A stretch of DNA of 64,000 nt from Sinorhizobium sp. 6-70 (lineage in GTDB: Bacteria; Pseudomonadota; Alphaproteobacteria; Rhizobiales; Rhizobiaceae). Under the pieces are notes generated by a model. The model searched no databases. It was not told the DNA's origin and saw only the letters and a program-made list of their open reading frames with translations. Positions 53,384-62,045 of this stretch are shown here, in pieces. The first letter of the stretch is position 1; each line of letters begins with the position of its first letter. Both the position numbers and the translations under genes were made by a program. Where the stretch lies: NCBI RefSeq assembly GCF_030124375.1, contig NZ_JASKLS010000004.1, positions 62,001 through 126,000 of the forward strand. The letters are read 5' to 3'.

Positions 53384-54964
53384 TCAGAAATCCGTCGGCA
53401 CGCCGCCTTCCGCTTTGCGCCTGGCGACGAAAGCGTCGAGTTCTTCTTCTATCGCCGGGTCGAGCGGCGGGCGCTCATATTCGTTGAGCTTCTGCTTGAA
53501 GACACGGTTGGCATGATCGTAGGTGGTCGGTCGGCCCGCCTCGGTCCAGGTCTCGAAATTCCGCCAATCGGAAAGGATCGGCGAGTAGAAAGCCGTTTCG
53601 TAGCGCTGAAGCGTGTGCATCGTGCCGAAATAATGTCCGCCGGGACCGACGTCCCGCACCGCATCGAGACCGAGTGCATCTTCGCTGACATCGAGCGGCT
53701 GGAGAAATTCAGCCACCATCTGCAGCATGTCGACATCAAGGATGAACTTCTCGAAGGAAGCCGTCAGGCCGCCCTCGGTCCAACCGGCCGCGTGCATGAC
53801 GAAATTACCGCCGCCCTGGGTCAGCGCCCACAGCGAAAGCGCCGACTCATAGGCGGCCTGCGCGTCGAGCGTGTTTGCGGCGTTGGTATTGGATGTGCGG
53901 TAGGGAATGTTGTACTTGCGTGCGAGTTGGCCGCCGGCGATGACGGCCTTCATGTATTCCGGCGTGCCGAAGGCCGGTGCGCCGGTCTTCATGTCGACAT
54001 TCGAGGTGAAGCCGCCATACATCACCGGTGCACCCTTGCGCACCATCTGGGTAAAGGCAATGCCGCAAAGCGCCTCGGCGTTCTGCTGTACCAGAGCACC
54101 GGCGATGGTGACCGGCGCCATGGCGCCGGCAAGCGTGAAGGGCGTGACGACGACCACCTGGTTGCGGGACGACATTTCGATGATGCCCTGAAGCATCGGC
54201 CCGTCTAGGCGAAGCGGCGAAGACGTATTGATGATCGTGAAGAGCGACGGTTCCCGCTCCATCTGCTCCATCGAGATACCGCGGCCGATGCGCGCGATTT
54301 CGATGCCGTCGGTGTTGCGCTGGCGACCGAGCGAATATACGTGAAACACCTTGTCGGTCAGCTTCACCATGTCCGAGAGGCAATCCAGGTGACGGGTCGA
54401 GGCATGGAGGTCGACCGGTTCGACCGGGTAGCCGCCGGTGGTGTGGACGATGTCGTAAGACTGCGCCAGCTTCGCCAGTTTGCGGAAATCCTCCTGGTTG
54501 CCAGTGCGCCTGCCGCCCTCACGATCGGCAACGAAAGGCGCGCTGGCGATCTGCGCGAAGACGAGGTTGTTGCCTCCGATCTCGACGTTTCTCGCCGGAT
54601 TGCGCGCGTGCATGGTGAAACCGGCGGGAGCCGAGGCGATCATCTCCATGATCAGGCCGCGGTCGAAGCGGACGCGATCGGTGCCCGCTGTTACGGCCGC
54701 GCCGGCCGCTTTCATGCGATCGCGCGCCTCCGGCAGGATAATGTCCATGCCGATTTCTTCGAGGATCGTCAGGGAAGCGTCATGTATCGCTTCGAGTGCG
54801 TCCTCCGAGAGGACTGTCGACTTCGCCAGCGTGTTGACGAGGTTTAGGTATCTCGCCGCCACCGGCTTTCGTGACCGTTCCGCACCCCGCCCGCCTGGTC
54901 GGCGCCGCCGCTCCAGCGGTGACGTTTCGCCTGCTGCAGCGTCCCGGAATTGATTGTCGGTCAT
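53384..54964 (-). CDS. Trimethylamine methyltransferase family protein (MttB homologue without pyrrolysine)
   Basis: The 526-residue protein has a basic, disordered start (RRRRPGGRGAERSRKP) followed by the MttB superfamily barrel, including TLEEIGMDI-like ILEEIGMDI, TGGYPVEPV, YGGFTSNVDMKTGAP and HYFGTMHTLQRYETAF. The frame has no in-frame amber codon, so it belongs to the non-pyrrolysine group (MtgB-like). Those move methyl groups from quaternary amines to a corrinoid protein. No corrinoid protein or reactivase gene is next to it. The ATG at 54964 is chosen on family length. Confidence 0.88.
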   Translation of the reverse strand: MTDNQFRDAAAGETSPLERRRRPGGRGAERSRKPVAARYLNLVNTLAKSTVLSEDALEAIHDASLTILEEIGMDIILPEARDRMKAAGAAVTAGTDRVRFDRGLIMEMIASAPAGFTMHARNPARNVEIGGNNLVFAQIASAPFVADREGGRRTGNQEDFRKLAKLAQSYDIVHTTGGYPVEPVDLHASTRHLDCLSDMVKLTDKVFHVYSLGRQRNTDGIEIARIGRGISMEQMEREPSLFTIINTSSPLRLDGPMLQGIIEMSSRNQVVVVTPFTLAGAMAPVTIAGALVQQNAEALCGIAFTQMVRKGAPVMYGGFTSNVDMKTGAPAFGTPEYMKAVIAGGQLARKYNIPYRTSNTNAANTLDAQAAYESALSLWALTQGGGNFVMHAAGWTEGGLTASFEKFILDVDMLQMVAEFLQPLDVSEDALGLDAVRDVGPGGHYFGTMHTLQRYETAFYSPILSDWRNFETWTEAGRPTTYDHANRVFKQKLNEYERPPLDPAIEEELDAFVARRKAEGGVPTDF

Positions 54965-55097
54965 GAAAGATCCACCCTCGCGTTTCCGAAGGATCTCTGT
55001 CGCAGATTTTGACGTGTCATGCCCCGCCGTTTGCGACAGTTCACTTCGTGCAGTGTAGCAGAGGTTGAAAAAGCGCCGTCGCAATTGCCAGCGCGGA

Positions 55098-55172
55098 CAG
55101 CGCCGCGCGTTTTATCAGACGCGCATTGCTGCATTTTTTTATCCTTAAATCGCAGAAACTTAAGGAAACAGA
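55098..55172 (+). repeat. Rhizobial intergenic mosaic repeat, copy 4 (internally deleted)
   Basis: It begins with the palindrome module GCGCGTTTTATCAGACGCGC and jumps directly to ATTGCTGCAT and a TCCTTAA...TTAAGGA stem. The CTGTAGCAC stretch found in other copies is missing. It lies between the MttB and MnmD genes. Confidence 0.7.
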
Positions 55173-55176
55173 GGGA

Positions 55177-55908
55177 TCAGGGCTTGTCGCCGCGCAGCAT
55201 CTCGCGTTTGCCGGCGAAACCTGGGCGCCGCTCGACGACGAACCCGGCCGCCTCGAGATTCCGTCGGACGAAGCCGGCGGCGGCATAGGTCGCGAAGGTG
55301 CCGCCCGACGCGGCCTTGTCGAACACCAGTTGCATCAATTCCCACGACCACATGTCCGGGTTGCGCGATGGCGCAAAACCGTCGAGATACCACGCGTCGA
55401 ATGTGTGCTCCGACGCGCCGAGGCTTGCAAGCGCAGGCCCACACACCACCGTCAACCGAGCCTCGTCCGTGAACTCGAGATCGACGTGGCCTTCCGGTGT
55501 TTCCGGCCAGCTTGCGACAAGCGCCTGTCTTTCCTCGGAAATTTCCGGCCAATGTGAGAGCGCCCGGTCGATATCGGCCGCCATCATTGGGAAACGCTCG
55601 AAGGAGATGAAGTGCAGCCGGCCCGCCGCCGTCCGCGTCCTTTTCCATTGCCGCCAGGTTTCGCAGAAATTGAGGCCCGTGCCGAAGCCGAGCTCGCCTA
55701 TCACGAAGCTTTTTACCGTCTGCCAGCGTTGCGGCAGCCTGTTGCCGGAGAGGAAGACATGGCCGCATTCAAGCCGGCCGTCGGTGCGGCAATAAAAGTG
55801 ATCGCCAAACTCCGTCGAGTAGGGCATATCGCCCTCGTGCCATTCAAGGCTTTGCCGCGATGGCGGATGGCTCTGGCGGAGATCAGTTGCTGTCATGGCG
55901 GTGTTCAT
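55177..55908 (-). CDS. mnmD: tRNA 5-methylaminomethyl-2-thiouridine methyltransferase
   Basis: The 243-residue protein has the SAM motif GELGFGTGLNF near residue 72 and the signature WYLDGFAPSRNPDMW, both diagnostic of the methyltransferase half of MnmC. It is a stand-alone MnmD; the FAD half would be a separate protein. It adds the last methyl group of mnm5s2U34 in tRNAs. It is divergent from the FAD oxidoreductase gene at 56020. Confidence 0.93.
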   Translation of the reverse strand: MNTAMTATDLRQSHPPSRQSLEWHEGDMPYSTEFGDHFYCRTDGRLECGHVFLSGNRLPQRWQTVKSFVIGELGFGTGLNFCETWRQWKRTRTAAGRLHFISFERFPMMAADIDRALSHWPEISEERQALVASWPETPEGHVDLEFTDEARLTVVCGPALASLGASEHTFDAWYLDGFAPSRNPDMWSWELMQLVFDKAASGGTFATYAAAGFVRRNLEAAGFVVERRPGFAGKREMLRGDKP

Positions 55909-55937
55909 CTTCCGACCCTAAGAAAATGTGCCAGGGT

Positions 55938-56006
55938 CGTTGTAGCACTTTGAGACGCTGCATAATTCTGTCCTTCGATCGATCTCGATCTAGGGAATTA
56001 TGCCGT
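55938..56006 (+). repeat. Rhizobial intergenic mosaic repeat, copy 5
   Basis: It lies between the divergent mnmD and FAD oxidoreductase genes. It reads CGTTGTAGCACTTTGA, CGCTGCATAATTC, a TCGATCGATC centre and GAATTATGC closing the stem, with A/T changes that stay complementary on both arms. Confidence 0.7.
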
Positions 56007-56019
56007 AGAAGGTCAATCG

Positions 56020-57156
56020 ATGAGTGAACTCTTGATCGTTGGTGGCGGTATCATGGGGCTGTGGGCCGCCGTGATGGCAGGCCGGGCCGGCGTCGCCACA
56101 TGCCTTGTCGAGCGCAGGCGCATCGGCGCGGGCGCGAGCGGAGGCCTGCTCGGAGCACTGATGCCGCATATACCCGACCGGTGGAATGCAAAGAAGCAAT
56201 TCCAGTTCGATGCGCTGGTCGCGCTCGAAGACGAGATCGCCGAACTGCAGCAAGCGACCGGACTATCGGCCGATTATCGCCGCTGCGGCCGGGTCATGCC
56301 GCTTGGCAAACCGCATCTGCGAGAGATCGCTCTCGGCCACGAGCAGGACGCGGTGCGGCATTGGATTTCCGGTGACCGCCGGTTCCATTGGCATGTCCGA
56401 GATGCGGGCACCGGCAACGCGTGGCCGGCGGCGGAGGCGGCGCCATTCGGCATTAGCCACGACACGCTCGCCGCGAGAGTGGCGCCGCGGCGCCTGGTGC
56501 AGGTGCTCAAGGCCGCGCTCGCGCAATTCGCCCATGTCCAGGTCGAAGAGGGTGCCGAGGTTTCGTCGCTCGATCCTCAACGCGGGCGGCTCTCGCTCTC
56601 GGACGGAAGGGTGTTCCACTTCGGCCATTGCATTCTCTCCGCCGGGGTCGAAAGCTTTGGCCTGATCGATCGCCTGGCGCATCCGGCACAGGCGCCGAGC
56701 GGCAGCGCCGTTAAGGGGCAGGCAGCATTGCTTAGCGCCGACATCGATCCGGCCTCGCCGATCATCTTCACCGACGGACTCTACATCGTTGCACACGAAG
56801 ATGGTCATGTGGCGATCGGCAGCACCAGCGAGAATCGCTTCGACGAGCCGCATTCGACGGACGGTCAACTGGACGTGCTCATCCGGCGAGCTGAAGCAAT
56901 GGCACCGGCGTTGCGCGGCGCACAAGTGATCGAGCGTTGGGCCGGGCTACGCCCGAAAGCGACCGGGCGCGGGCCCATCGTCGGACGCCATCCCGATTAC
57001 AACAATCTGTCCGTGCTGAGTGGCGGCTTCAAAGTCAGTTTCGGTTTGGCACATGCCCTGGCGCGCTTCGTGATCGACGACATCATCGGGCGGCCGACCA
57101 TCGATCTTCCCGAGTCGTTTGCGTGCGCGCATCACATCGCGGCGCTGCGGCAGTAA
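56020..57156 (+). CDS. FAD-dependent oxidoreductase (DAO family, possible MnmC2-like)
   Basis: A 378-residue protein with the N-terminal dinucleotide motif VGGGIMGLWAAVMA at residues 6-19. A glycine-rich GAGASGGLLGALMPHIPDRW segment resembles the FAD domain of MnmC, and the C-terminal part reads ERWAGLRPKATGRGP. It is paired head to head with mnmD. In enterobacteria both activities are fused as MnmC, so the oxidase that removes the carboxymethyl group may be supplied by this protein. Other D-amino-acid oxidase-like functions remain possible. Confidence 0.78.
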   Translation: MSELLIVGGGIMGLWAAVMAGRAGVATCLVERRRIGAGASGGLLGALMPHIPDRWNAKKQFQFDALVALEDEIAELQQATGLSADYRRCGRVMPLGKPHLREIALGHEQDAVRHWISGDRRFHWHVRDAGTGNAWPAAEAAPFGISHDTLAARVAPRRLVQVLKAALAQFAHVQVEEGAEVSSLDPQRGRLSLSDGRVFHFGHCILSAGVESFGLIDRLAHPAQAPSGSAVKGQAALLSADIDPASPIIFTDGLYIVAHEDGHVAIGSTSENRFDEPHSTDGQLDVLIRRAEAMAPALRGAQVIERWAGLRPKATGRGPIVGRHPDYNNLSVLSGGFKVSFGLAHALARFVIDDIIGRPTIDLPESFACAHHIAALRQ

Positions 57157-57198
57157 GACCGCGGCCGGCCAGACGGGCGCCCCCACATGATAGAGCGC

Positions 57199-58254
57199 TT
57201 AGCCCATTGCCCGCCGTATGGTTTTTGACATGAGAGACAGGAAAGCCGGGCGGGACGATGCCACGAGCTTCCAGGAGAGCACCGACGTCGCCAACTGCCG
57301 CGGAAGCACCCCCACTGCAAGGAACCAGGCCGCTTCGACGGCACGCCTTCGGATAGAGTAATTCATGGCAAGACTGGCGGTTGCACCGGCGGCCGCCAGG
57401 CGCAGCCGCGAGTCATCTCTGACCGGGTGCCGCGCCTCCTCGATGCACAAGGACGCAAGTCGCTCTTCGAGGTGGGTCGGGTCACGCAGGGCGATCCCCG
57501 GCTGCAGCTGCGATCCGGTGGCCGCCGCCTCAGCGGAGAGGGCTTCGAGGCGGCGGAAATCATGTTGCATGCGCCAGCGTGCCCGTTCGGCCAGTTTTTC
57601 GGCAAACAGCGAATGATTGGAACCATGCATGCGATACGCCCCGAGGCAATCGTCAGTAGCCTGAACCTGTCCATGCAGCGGTGCCACAGTTGCGAGATAG
57701 CCGTCGGCGCCTTGCCGGAATTTTCCCTCCGGCATCGGCATCACCGCTTCCAGGGCCGAACGGGCGAAGGCGAGGCCACTGGTGACCGTCGTCTGATAAC
57801 GACCGCGATGAAACAGTTTTGGCGTCACGTCGCCCGTATCGAAGGGCTGCTCCGGCGGCGGGAAGACATCCATTACCTTTTCTCGTTGATCGACGAGATG
57901 GAGCCTGAACTGAAATTGAGCGGTCGAGGCGTCCCATGCATTGACGACCTCGGATACGGCAGTCGGATAGAGATAGTCGTCGGCGTCCAGAAAGAACACG
58001 ATGTCGCCGGAGCTCGCGGCGAAACCGGTGTTAAAGGCCGCCGCGTGTCCGCCGTTTTCCGGACGCAGGCAGGCGCGGATCCTGTCGCCGTACTGTCGAA
58101 TGATGCCTGGCGATTCATCGGAAGAGGCATCGTCGACAACGATAACCTCGGTATGCGGGTGATCTTGAGCCAACGCGCTGTCGATACAGCGCCCGAGAAA
58201 GTGCGCGTAGTTATAGTTGGTGATGATGATGGATACAGAAGTTTGGTCCAGCAA
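57199..58254 (-). CDS. Glycosyltransferase family 2
   Basis: A roughly 351-residue GT-A enzyme with SIIITNYNYAHFLGRCIDSA at the start, VVDDASSDES and the DXD-type metal site in FLDADDYLY, followed by a helical C-terminal region. The start is unsure: TTG at 58254 has GAGGG upstream and gives the usual family start. A longer frame to 58476 includes an Arg-rich stretch without similarity. It probably adds a sugar to a surface glycan. Confidence 0.8.
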   Translation of the reverse strand: MLDQTSVSIIITNYNYAHFLGRCIDSALAQDHPHTEVIVVDDASSDESPGIIRQYGDRIRACLRPENGGHAAAFNTGFAASSGDIVFFLDADDYLYPTAVSEVVNAWDASTAQFQFRLHLVDQREKVMDVFPPPEQPFDTGDVTPKLFHRGRYQTTVTSGLAFARSALEAVMPMPEGKFRQGADGYLATVAPLHGQVQATDDCLGAYRMHGSNHSLFAEKLAERARWRMQHDFRRLEALSAEAAATGSQLQPGIALRDPTHLEERLASLCIEEARHPVRDDSRLRLAAAGATASLAMNYSIRRRAVEAAWFLAVGVLPRQLATSVLSWKLVASSRPAFLSLMSKTIRRAMG

Positions 58255-58729
58255 AGCCTGCCCTCGCTCTGATCCCCGCTTGTCGCTTCGGTACTCATGC
58301 CGAGTGTGAGTGGTCGGTCGCCGGCATCTCGTCTGGAGACGATAAGGCATTCGCCCGCCAAACAGGCGGCCGGTACCAACCTTTAAAGGAAACCGCGGGT
58401 AGATTTCCTCCGGCGCAGCGGTGCTCGAAACGGCAGGTTGCTGCCTTGCACCGTTGCGCGATCTTCGACGCTTCAAGGGAAGCGCTGCGGCGTAGTAACT
58501 GCACTTATTGTGTTGACAATAGGGCCTTGGCGGATCGGTGGACGGAATGTCGACCAGCCTTGGCAGGAGTGGACGCCGCGTGTTTCCATGTCCATCTTGC
58601 TTCGCATGAGGCGTTTCAGTCGCTTTTAAACGATCGATTTTTTGGCGCGGTTCTCAGCCGCCAACTTCGTTAATCTGTCACGCAAATCACCTAATAGGCG
58701 GCCATCCACGGACTTCCGGAGCATGCGCC
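58255..58729. other. 475-base gap between the glycosyltransferase and the DUF1045 gene
   Basis: I see no convincing gene. It contains a GCCCGCC/GGCGGC hairpin near 58351-58368 and a TTGACA box near 58513 without a clear -10 partner. It must hold two divergent promoters. Confidence 0.45.
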
Positions 58730-59530
58730 ATGCGTTACGCCATTTGTTTCACCACGCCTATGGGGGACCCGCTGTCGGCAGTGGCCGCCAGCTGGCTTGG
58801 GCGGAACGTTTATTCGGATGAGCCGACGGAACTGCCTTCTGTTGCCGGATTGAGCGTTTCGGAGATCGCCTTCCATACGGCAGCACCCCGCCGCTTCGGC
58901 TTTCATGCCATGATCATGGCCCCGTTCTGCCTCAACCCAGCCGCGGACGAGGCCGATCTGCTGAAGGCGCTGATGCATTTCGCCAGCGCCGAAACGCCTT
59001 TCGACATCGCGCGGATGGAGGTTGCCCGGTTCAGTCAGTGCTGGGGCCTAGTGCCGCAGGTGCCGAGCCATGAAATGCACCTGCTCGCCGCTCGTGTCGT
59101 GCAGACATTCGACAGGTTTCGCGCGCCGATAAGCGAGGACGAGATCGAACGGTGCGATCCGGACCGGCTGACGGCGCCGCAATTCAGCAACCTTCATCGC
59201 TGGGGCGATCCCTATGTGATGGACGAGTATCGCTTTCACATGAAGCTGACGGGCGCCTTGAATCCGGAAACCGCCCGGCGCATGGAAGCGCCCCTCAGGG
59301 AGCTTTTCGAGCCGCATCTTGAAAGGCCGCTGGCGATCGGCAGCCTTGCGCTCTTCATCGAGCAGGATCCGGGCGCGCCGATGCGGGTTCATTCTCAGCA
59401 TCCGCTTGGCAAGATTTCCGCCCGGTTGCACGGCGGCACGGCGAAACGGCTGGCCGTCGACAACCTGGCCGAGGGTCGCGTCGCCAGACCGATCCCCTTC
59501 ATCATGGCCTCCTTGCTGGCGGGCCGCTAG
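58730..59530 (+). CDS. DUF1045 family protein (2H phosphoesterase-like)
   Basis: A 266-residue protein with two HxT/HxK-like motifs spaced as in 2H phosphoesterases (GFHAMIMAPF near residue 58 and YRFHMKLTG near residue 170). DUF1045 members are often annotated as phosphonate metabolism proteins. Here the gene sits just before puuE on the same strand and may be co-transcribed; why it is linked to urate genes is not known. Confidence 0.8.
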   Translation: MRYAICFTTPMGDPLSAVAASWLGRNVYSDEPTELPSVAGLSVSEIAFHTAAPRRFGFHAMIMAPFCLNPAADEADLLKALMHFASAETPFDIARMEVARFSQCWGLVPQVPSHEMHLLAARVVQTFDRFRAPISEDEIERCDPDRLTAPQFSNLHRWGDPYVMDEYRFHMKLTGALNPETARRMEAPLRELFEPHLERPLAIGSLALFIEQDPGAPMRVHSQHPLGKISARLHGGTAKRLAVDNLAEGRVARPIPFIMASLLAGR

Positions 59531-59610
59531 GCGGCACTCGCAAACCTCAAATTCATCTCGACAATCCGGTCCGCAGTGCTACCGTTCCGGAAAAATCGAA
59601 GGGTGATTTG

Positions 59611-60540
59611 ATGGCAGGGACCTCCTATCCGCGCGATCTCATAGGCTATGGGCGGACGCCGCCGCAGGTGCGCTGGCCGGGTGACGCGCACATCGCCGTC
59701 CAATTCGTCCTGAACTACGAGGAGGGAGGCGAAAGCTGCATTCTCGATGGCGATCCGGCGTCCGAATGCCTGCTGTCGGAGATCGTCGGCGCGCAGCCCT
59801 GGCCGGGCCAGCGCAATCTCAACATGGAATCGATCTATGAATATGGCGCCCGTGCCGGCTTCTGGCGGCTGTGGCGCATGTTCACGAGCCGCGGCGTCAC
59901 GCTTACGGTCTATGCCGTAACGCTTGCGATGGCACGCAATCCGGAGGCGGTCGCGGCGATGAAGGAGGCGGGCTGGGAGATTGCCAGCCACGGGCTGCGC
60001 TGGCTCGAATACAAGGATTTCCCGGAAGAGGCGGAACGCGAGCATATCCGCGAGGTCGTTCGCCTGCATACGGAGCTGACGGGCGAGCGGCCGCTCGGCA
60101 TCTATCAGGGCAAGCCCTCGGTCAACACGCTGAAGCTCGTGCTGGAAGAGGGCGGCTTTCTCTATTCCTGCGATTCCTATGCGGACGAGCTTCCCTACTG
60201 GGTTCCTGGATTGGCCCCCGACAAACCGCATCTCATCATTCCCTACACGCTCGACGCCAACGACATGCGTTTTGCGACCAATCAGGGGTTCAATTCCGGC
60301 GACCAGTTCTTCGCCTACCTCAAAGACACGTTCGACGTGCTCTATGCGGAGGGCAGGGAAGGCAGCCCGAAGATGATGAACATTGGCCTCCATTGCCGCC
60401 TCGTCGGTCGCCCCGGCCGCGCGGCCGCGCTGGCCCGCTTCATCGATTACGTCATGTCCCATGACAAGGTGTGGATACCGCGCCGCATCGACATTGCGCG
60501 CCATTGGTATGATCACCACAAACCGGAAGGTGTGCGCTGA
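59611..60540 (+). CDS. puuE: Allantoinase PuuE (polysaccharide-deacetylase fold)
   Basis: A 309-residue protein starting MAGTSYPRDLIGYGRTPPQVRW, typical of PuuE, with NYEEGGESCILDGD, SIYEYGARAGFWRLWR and MNIGLHCRLVGRPGRA. It hydrolyses allantoin to allantoate without metal. The ATG at 59611 follows GAAGGGTGA. Its stop overlaps the uraD start, forming puuE-uraD. Confidence 0.92.
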   Translation: MAGTSYPRDLIGYGRTPPQVRWPGDAHIAVQFVLNYEEGGESCILDGDPASECLLSEIVGAQPWPGQRNLNMESIYEYGARAGFWRLWRMFTSRGVTLTVYAVTLAMARNPEAVAAMKEAGWEIASHGLRWLEYKDFPEEAEREHIREVVRLHTELTGERPLGIYQGKPSVNTLKLVLEEGGFLYSCDSYADELPYWVPGLAPDKPHLIIPYTLDANDMRFATNQGFNSGDQFFAYLKDTFDVLYAEGREGSPKMMNIGLHCRLVGRPGRAAALARFIDYVMSHDKVWIPRRIDIARHWYDHHKPEGVR

Positions 60541-61043
60541 TGTCTGACAGGGAGGCCTTCGTCGATCGCTTCGGCGGTGTCTTCGAGCATTCACCATGGG
60601 TCGCTGAGCGCGCCTACGACCGCGCCGCTTCCGCCGGGTTGACGGCTGGCAACGTCCATTCTGCGCTTTGCTGCGCCTTTCGCGCGGCGTCGCCCGCCGA
60701 ACGCCTCGCTGTCCTCAAAGCCCATCCGGATCTCGCCGGCAAGCTTGCAATCGCCGGCAAGCTGACCGCCGACTCCCGGGCGGAGCAGGCGTCCGCGGGA
60801 CTCGACCGCCTTTCACCCGAGGAGCATCAGCGGTTCACTGCACTCAACAAGGTTTATACGAAGAAGTTCGGCTTCCCCTTCATCATTGCGGTCAAGGGGC
60901 TGATGAAGGACGACATTCTCGCCGCTTTCGAAAGGCGGATTGACAATTCGGCGGAAGAAGAATTTGAAACCGCCTGCGCGCAGGTGGAGCAGATCGCCCG
61001 GCTGCGCCTCAGATCCATGCTGCCCGGAGACGAAAATGTCTGA
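60540..61043 (+). CDS. uraD: 2-oxo-4-hydroxy-4-carboxy-5-ureidoimidazoline decarboxylase
   Basis: A 167-residue protein with the catalytic histidine in LKAHPDLAGKLA and a C-terminal NSAEEEFETACAQVEQIA helix. It decarboxylates OHCU to S-allantoin in urate breakdown. Translation is coupled to puuE by a TGATG overlap. Confidence 0.93.
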   Translation: MSDREAFVDRFGGVFEHSPWVAERAYDRAASAGLTAGNVHSALCCAFRAASPAERLAVLKAHPDLAGKLAIAGKLTADSRAEQASAGLDRLSPEEHQRFTALNKVYTKKFGFPFIIAVKGLMKDDILAAFERRIDNSAEEEFETACAQVEQIARLRLRSMLPGDENV

Positions 61044-61112
61044 GAGTGCCGTTCGTGACTTGTCCGCCTTGGCGTCGTGCCACGCACCCTTGTGCTGCGG
61101 AGCCGAAGCCTG

Positions 61113-61610
61113 ATGCCGCGCCTGCTTTCGATCGAGCCCCTGACCAAGGAGGCTTTCGCCACTTTCGGCAGCGTCATTGAAGCGGACCCGGCCTCGATGC
61201 GCTTCATCAATGGCGGCAACACCGAACGGTTTCACGCCCTTGCGCGCGCCGATGTCACGGGCGAGGGTGCCGGCGTCATCATCAACATCTTTCGCGGTCA
61301 GCCGCGCGCCTTTCCCTATGCCATCACGATGATGGAGCGCCATCCGTTCGGCAGCCAGAGTTTTTCGCCGCTCGATGATAGGCCGTGGCTCGCAGTGGTG
61401 GCCGAGGATGAAGGCGGGCGCCCGGGCAGGCCTCGGGTGTTCCTGGCGAGCGGACGACAGGGGGTCAATTATGGCCGCAACGTCTGGCATCACCCGCTGA
61501 TGTCGGTCGAAGCGGCGAGCGATTTCATCGTCGTCGATCGCGAAGGACCGGGCAACAACCTGGAAGAGTTCTTCTACGACGAGCCCTTCGTCATCCCCGT
61601 TCCCTTCTGA
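61113..61610 (+). CDS. allA: Ureidoglycolate lyase
   Basis: A 165-residue cupin-type enzyme with [26 protein letters not shown] and [11 protein letters not shown], all characteristic of AllA. It splits ureidoglycolate to glyoxylate and urea, the end of the allantoin route. The ATG at 61113 gives the usual family start ([15 protein letters not shown]); the upstream frame is open by 12 codons. Confidence 0.92.
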   Translation: MPRLLSIEPLTKEAFATFGSVIEADPASMRFINGGNTERFHALARADVTGEGAGVIINIFRGQPRAFPYAITMMERHPFGSQSFSPLDDRPWLAVVAEDEGGRPGRPRVFLASGRQGVNYGRNVWHHPLMSVEAASDFIVVDREGPGNNLEEFFYDEPFVIPVPF

Positions 61611-61623
61611 AGGAAATGAAGCG

Positions 61624-61986
61624 ATGAGCAACGCTGGGAGACTTACGACCCATGTCCTCGATACCGCGCTCGGCAAACCGGCCGAGGGCCTTAGAATCGA
61701 TCTCTATTGGCTGGAGGGCGAAGAGCGGCAATTAATCCGCACGGTCCACACGAACAGCGACGGGCGCGTCGACGGACCGATGGTCGAAGGTGTGGCCTTC
61801 ATGGCGGGCAATTACGAGCTGGTCTTTCATGCCGGCGACTATCTCCGGGCAACGGGCGTCGTGCTTCCGAAGCCGGCCTTCCTCGACCTCGTCCCCTTGC
61901 GCTTCGGGATCGCCGATCCAGGAAGCCACTATCACGTGCCGCTGCTGCTCTCGCCCTACGGCTATTCCACCTATCGCGGAAGCTGA
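61624..61986 (+). CDS. uraH: 5-hydroxyisourate hydrolase (transthyretin-like)
   Basis: A 120-residue protein with [15 protein letters not shown] near the start and the C-terminal signature YGYSTYRGS. It hydrolyses 5-hydroxyisourate to OHCU, upstream of UraD. It completes hydroxyisourate to glyoxylate together with uraD, puuE and allA (an allantoate-cleaving enzyme is not in the window). Confidence 0.95.
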   Translation: MSNAGRLTTHVLDTALGKPAEGLRIDLYWLEGEERQLIRTVHTNSDGRVDGPMVEGVAFMAGNYELVFHAGDYLRATGVVLPKPAFLDLVPLRFGIADPGSHYHVPLLLSPYGYSTYRGS

Positions 61987-61998
61987 GCCGATAATTAT

Positions 61999-62045
61999 CG
62001 CGGGACGCGGGCGGAAAACCGCGCACACTTTCCTCCCCCGCTCTA
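61999..62045. repeat. Rhizobial palindromic repeat, 'GCGGGCGGAAAACCGC' family, copy 3
   Basis: Core GCGGGCGGAAAACCGC followed by GCACACTTTCC. It lies between the convergent uraH and 2-hydroxyacid oxidase genes. The outer arms are imperfect (CGCGGGA versus CCCGCTC). Confidence 0.65.

Noticed and set aside
53384-54964. Possible pyrrolysine (amber) codon in the MttB homologue
   Set aside because: The frame is continuous with no in-frame TAG, so it belongs to the non-pyrrolysine group.
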